Below, in pieces: positions 15,001 to 15,941 of a stretch of DNA of 15,941 nt (the stretch's first letter is position 1; each line of letters starts with the position of its first letter). The position numbers were made by a program, and so were the translations under genes. The notes under the pieces are model-generated. The model was not told where the DNA came from. It saw nothing but the letters and a program-made list of their open reading frames with translations, and searched no databases. The DNA is from Chitinophagaceae bacterium (GTDB lineage Bacteria; Bacteroidota; Bacteroidia; Chitinophagales; Chitinophagaceae): positions 1 to 15,941 of the forward strand of contig JAICHT010000046.1 in the NCBI GenBank assembly GCA_025924755.1. The letters run 5' to 3'.

Positions 15001-15335
15001 AATAGTTCCTCTCCGTTTACTTGCTCCGGCTCAATACTTACTGCCCCAATGCAGTCCTTACAAGCCACTAAAAGGAGTCCCATGCGGTCATTGGGATTCA
15101 TTTTCCAGTTTTTGATGGTGATGTCCAGCAGCCATCCTTCAGGAATCAGCCCATCAAAAAAGGGAAGCATTGTGCCGCTCAGGTAGGGCTCTTCGCGCAA
15201 GGGCAGTGTAAGGCTAACCGATGTGCCTTTAGCAATTATGTAGGCTTTATCATACTGAAAACCATAGCCATTTTCATCTTGCCACACTATGCCTGCAGGA
15301 TGACCTTTAAAATATACTCGTCCACTTCTACGCAT
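14997..15335 (-). CDS. hipS: HipS-like protein (HipA N-terminal subdomain 1)
   Basis: A 112-residue stand-alone version of the first subdomain of HipA. The signature is LPLREEPYLSG (44-54), FFDGLIPEGWLL (59-70) and DCIGAVSIEP near the C-terminus. This is a complete gene and not a HipA fragment left by frameshift: it has its own ATG 2 bp after the hipB stop, its own TGA, and a 4-bp ATGA overlap with the kinase gene. In E. coli O127 HipBST the equivalent small protein, and not HipB, is the antitoxin that neutralises the kinase by binding it; the same role is inferred here. It has no DNA-binding motif. Cytoplasmic. Confidence 0.88.
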   Translation of the reverse strand: MRRSGRVYFKGHPAGIVWQDENGYGFQYDKAYIIAKGTSVSLTLPLREEPYLSGTMLPFFDGLIPEGWLLDITIKNWKMNPNDRMGLLLVACKDCIGAVSIEPEQVNGEELL

Positions 15336-15337
15336 CT

Positions 15338-15775
15338 TTAAATATTTTCAACTTCGCCGATATCACTATGGGGAATCATTTGCACCAGATCCGCATTATT
15401 CGTTTCACGGTAAGCTATAGCATTATTGTTAGAAACAAATTTCCAGGCGGTAATTTCAGCCCCTTCATAAACCGCTTCGATAATAAAACCCACCAGGACT
15501 TTTTTATTCTTTAAATAAATATGAACATTGCGGTTGAAGTGGTGCAGTAAAATATCATAGGGGTCAGGCGTCTTTTCCGATTTTGGGGAAAGGGCATAGC
15601 CAAAAAGCTGTAGGACCTGATTGACCTTATCTAGTCGCAGGGTCTCCTTTCCCCGCTCCAACTCTCGAATAAAACGCAAGCCTACCCCCGCTCGCTCAGC
15701 CAGCTCTTCTTGGGTCAGTCCTAAACGATGTCTTTGATATTTGATGAAATTGCTGATGTGCTCGGAATAATTCAT
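15338..15775 (-). CDS. hipB: HipB-like XRE-family repressor with C-terminal extension
   Basis: DNA-binding component of the hip module, 145 residues. Residues about 7-62 form an XRE helix-turn-helix (ISNFIKYQRHRLGL, then TQEELAERAGVGLRFIRELE as the two recognition helices), strongly HipB-like. Unlike the roughly 90-residue E. coli HipB, it carries a further 75 residues. After a Pro/Ser/Lys linker there is a beta-rich stretch (NVHIYLKNKKVLVGFIIEA, ITAWKFVSNNNAIAYRE) ending in LVQMIPHSDIGEVENI, which looks like a small barrel domain of unknown role. It should repress its own operon through the three palindromes directly upstream, the nearest of which abuts its start codon. ATG 15775 is favoured because the HTH begins 6 residues later. 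A copy of the ATG 40 bp upstream reads Met-Asn-stop and cannot be used. Confidence 0.9.
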   Translation of the reverse strand: MNYSEHISNFIKYQRHRLGLTQEELAERAGVGLRFIRELERGKETLRLDKVNQVLQLFGYALSPKSEKTPDPYDILLHHFNRNVHIYLKNKKVLVGFIIEAVYEGAEITAWKFVSNNNAIAYRETNNADLVQMIPHSDIGEVENI

Positions 15776-15797
15776 TTTATACCTGATCGGGTATAAA
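15776..15797. promoter_or_regulatory. hip operator 1 (next to hipB start)
   Basis: A 22-bp palindrome with half-sites TTTATACC and GGTATAAA around a 6-bp centre TGATCG, one mismatch in the dyad. It directly adjoins the hipB ATG, so bound protein would cover the ribosome-binding and probably the promoter -7 region. The layout resembles the E. coli HipB operator (TATCC-N8-GGATA). Confidence 0.8.
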
Positions 15798-15815
15798 GAT
15801 ACTGCTTTAATTCAT

Positions 15816-15837
15816 TTTATACCTGATCGGGTATAAA
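15816..15837. promoter_or_regulatory. hip operator 2
   Basis: Identical in sequence to operator 1, with its centre 40 bp further upstream of hipB. Confidence 0.8.
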
Positions 15838-15856
15838 AATAGACCAATCAATTCAA

Positions 15857-15878
15857 TTTATACCCGATAGGGTATAAA
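15857..15878. promoter_or_regulatory. hip operator 3 (variant centre)
   Basis: Same half-sites TTTATACC/GGTATAAA with a diverged centre (CGATAG) and different flanks. Its centre is 41 bp beyond operator 2. It lies 14 bp before a possible divergent start codon at 15893, so it may also control that gene. Confidence 0.75.
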
Positions 15879-15892
15879 TTAAAGTAAATAGA

Positions 15893-15941
15893 ATGAAGAG
15901 CCTTGGAAGAACATTACACATGCTAAATTATGTACATATAC
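15893..15941 (+). CDS. Possible divergent gene start, cut by window end
   Basis: An ATG at 15893 opens a frame without stop to the end of the window (MKSLGRTLHMLNYVHI). It lies divergent to the hip operon, just past operator 3, a natural spot for a gene sharing this control region. Only 16 codons are visible and no family can be named. It may be a chance open frame. Confidence 0.3.
   Translation, partial: MKSLGRTLHMLNYVHI

Larger units (their letters stand above)
15768..15837. repeat. Exact 30-bp direct repeat, 40-bp period, covering the hipB start
   Basis: Bases 15768-15797 and 15808-15837 are identical. Each copy contains a full 22-bp operator and the complement of ATGAATTA. The first copy is the real hipB start; the second gives a dead Met-Asn-stop. 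This shows tandem duplication of an operator-plus-start unit. Confidence 0.9.
12472..15941. mobile_element. tRNA-Asp-associated integrative element, tRNA-proximal end (far end outside window)
   Basis: A tRNA gene, then about 250 bp of non-coding repeats, then an integrase, then a toxin-antitoxin operon is the usual order at the attachment end of genomic islands. The tRNA is intact, which implies that the element restored its 3' end on insertion. I did not find a second copy of the tRNA 3' end in the window, so the other junction lies beyond 15941. The exact left boundary within or just after the tRNA cannot be set from one junction. Cargo beyond the hip operon is unknown. Confidence 0.6.

Noticed and set aside
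15768..15878. CRISPR-like array
   Set aside because: The three units are palindromic operators with about 18-19 bp between them, partly duplicated, sited at a regulator's start; there are no spacer-like unique segments or cas genes.

Overview
The window comes from a member of the Bacteroidota, most likely a Chitinophagaceae-like soil or water bacterium. Three things suggest this. Genes have little or no Shine-Dalgarno sequence. The tRNA gene has a textbook Bacteroidota promoter (TTTG, 19 bases, TATTTTTG). The protein families are Bacteroidota-type: a FucP/NagP-like sugar permease, a zinc-less ROK kinase, a GENTHIAFND-type NagB and a tyrosine recombinase lacking the first catalytic arginine. 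The genus is inferred, not proven.

Left part (1-12306), chromosomal backbone, all on the + strand. The 3' portion of a TolC-type outer membrane efflux gene is followed by a run of sugar genes: a secreted GH36 alpha-galactosidase, a Tat-exported xylose-isomerase-like TIM-barrel protein, a small ASCH-domain protein, a 12-TM sugar/H+ symporter, a ROK sugar kinase, a secreted GH2 exo-beta-D-glucosaminidase, NagA and NagB. Together they read as an amino-sugar scavenging route. Exo-enzymes trim terminal alpha-galactose and beta-glucosamine outside the cytoplasm, the symporter imports amino sugar, the ROK kinase phosphorylates it, NagA deacetylates GlcNAc-6-P, and NagB converts GlcN-6-P to fructose-6-P and ammonia. 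No SusC/SusD pair is present in the window.

Middle (12307-12719). A weak terminator candidate for the sugar run is followed by tRNA-Asp(GTC) with a consensus promoter and a strong intrinsic terminator. Then comes about 190 bp of non-coding DNA with a perfect 14-bp inverted repeat and helically phased GGTC/A-tract repeats, just upstream of an integrase.

Right part (12720-15941) looks like the tRNA-proximal end of an integrative element. It has a tyrosine recombinase pointing away from the tRNA and, convergent to it, a three-gene hipB-hipS-hipT operon in which the HipA toxin is split into an N-terminal subdomain (HipS) and a kinase (HipT). This operon is the most interesting part of the window. 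It is tightly packed (2-bp gap, then ATGA overlap). It is preceded by three near-identical 22-bp palindromes spaced 40 and 41 bp apart, two of them inside an exact 30-bp duplication that also copied the hipB start codon. The HipB has an extra C-terminal domain, and HipT starts with a putative Cys/His zinc knuckle. A possible divergent gene begins at 15893 and runs off the window. The far end of the element is not in the window.
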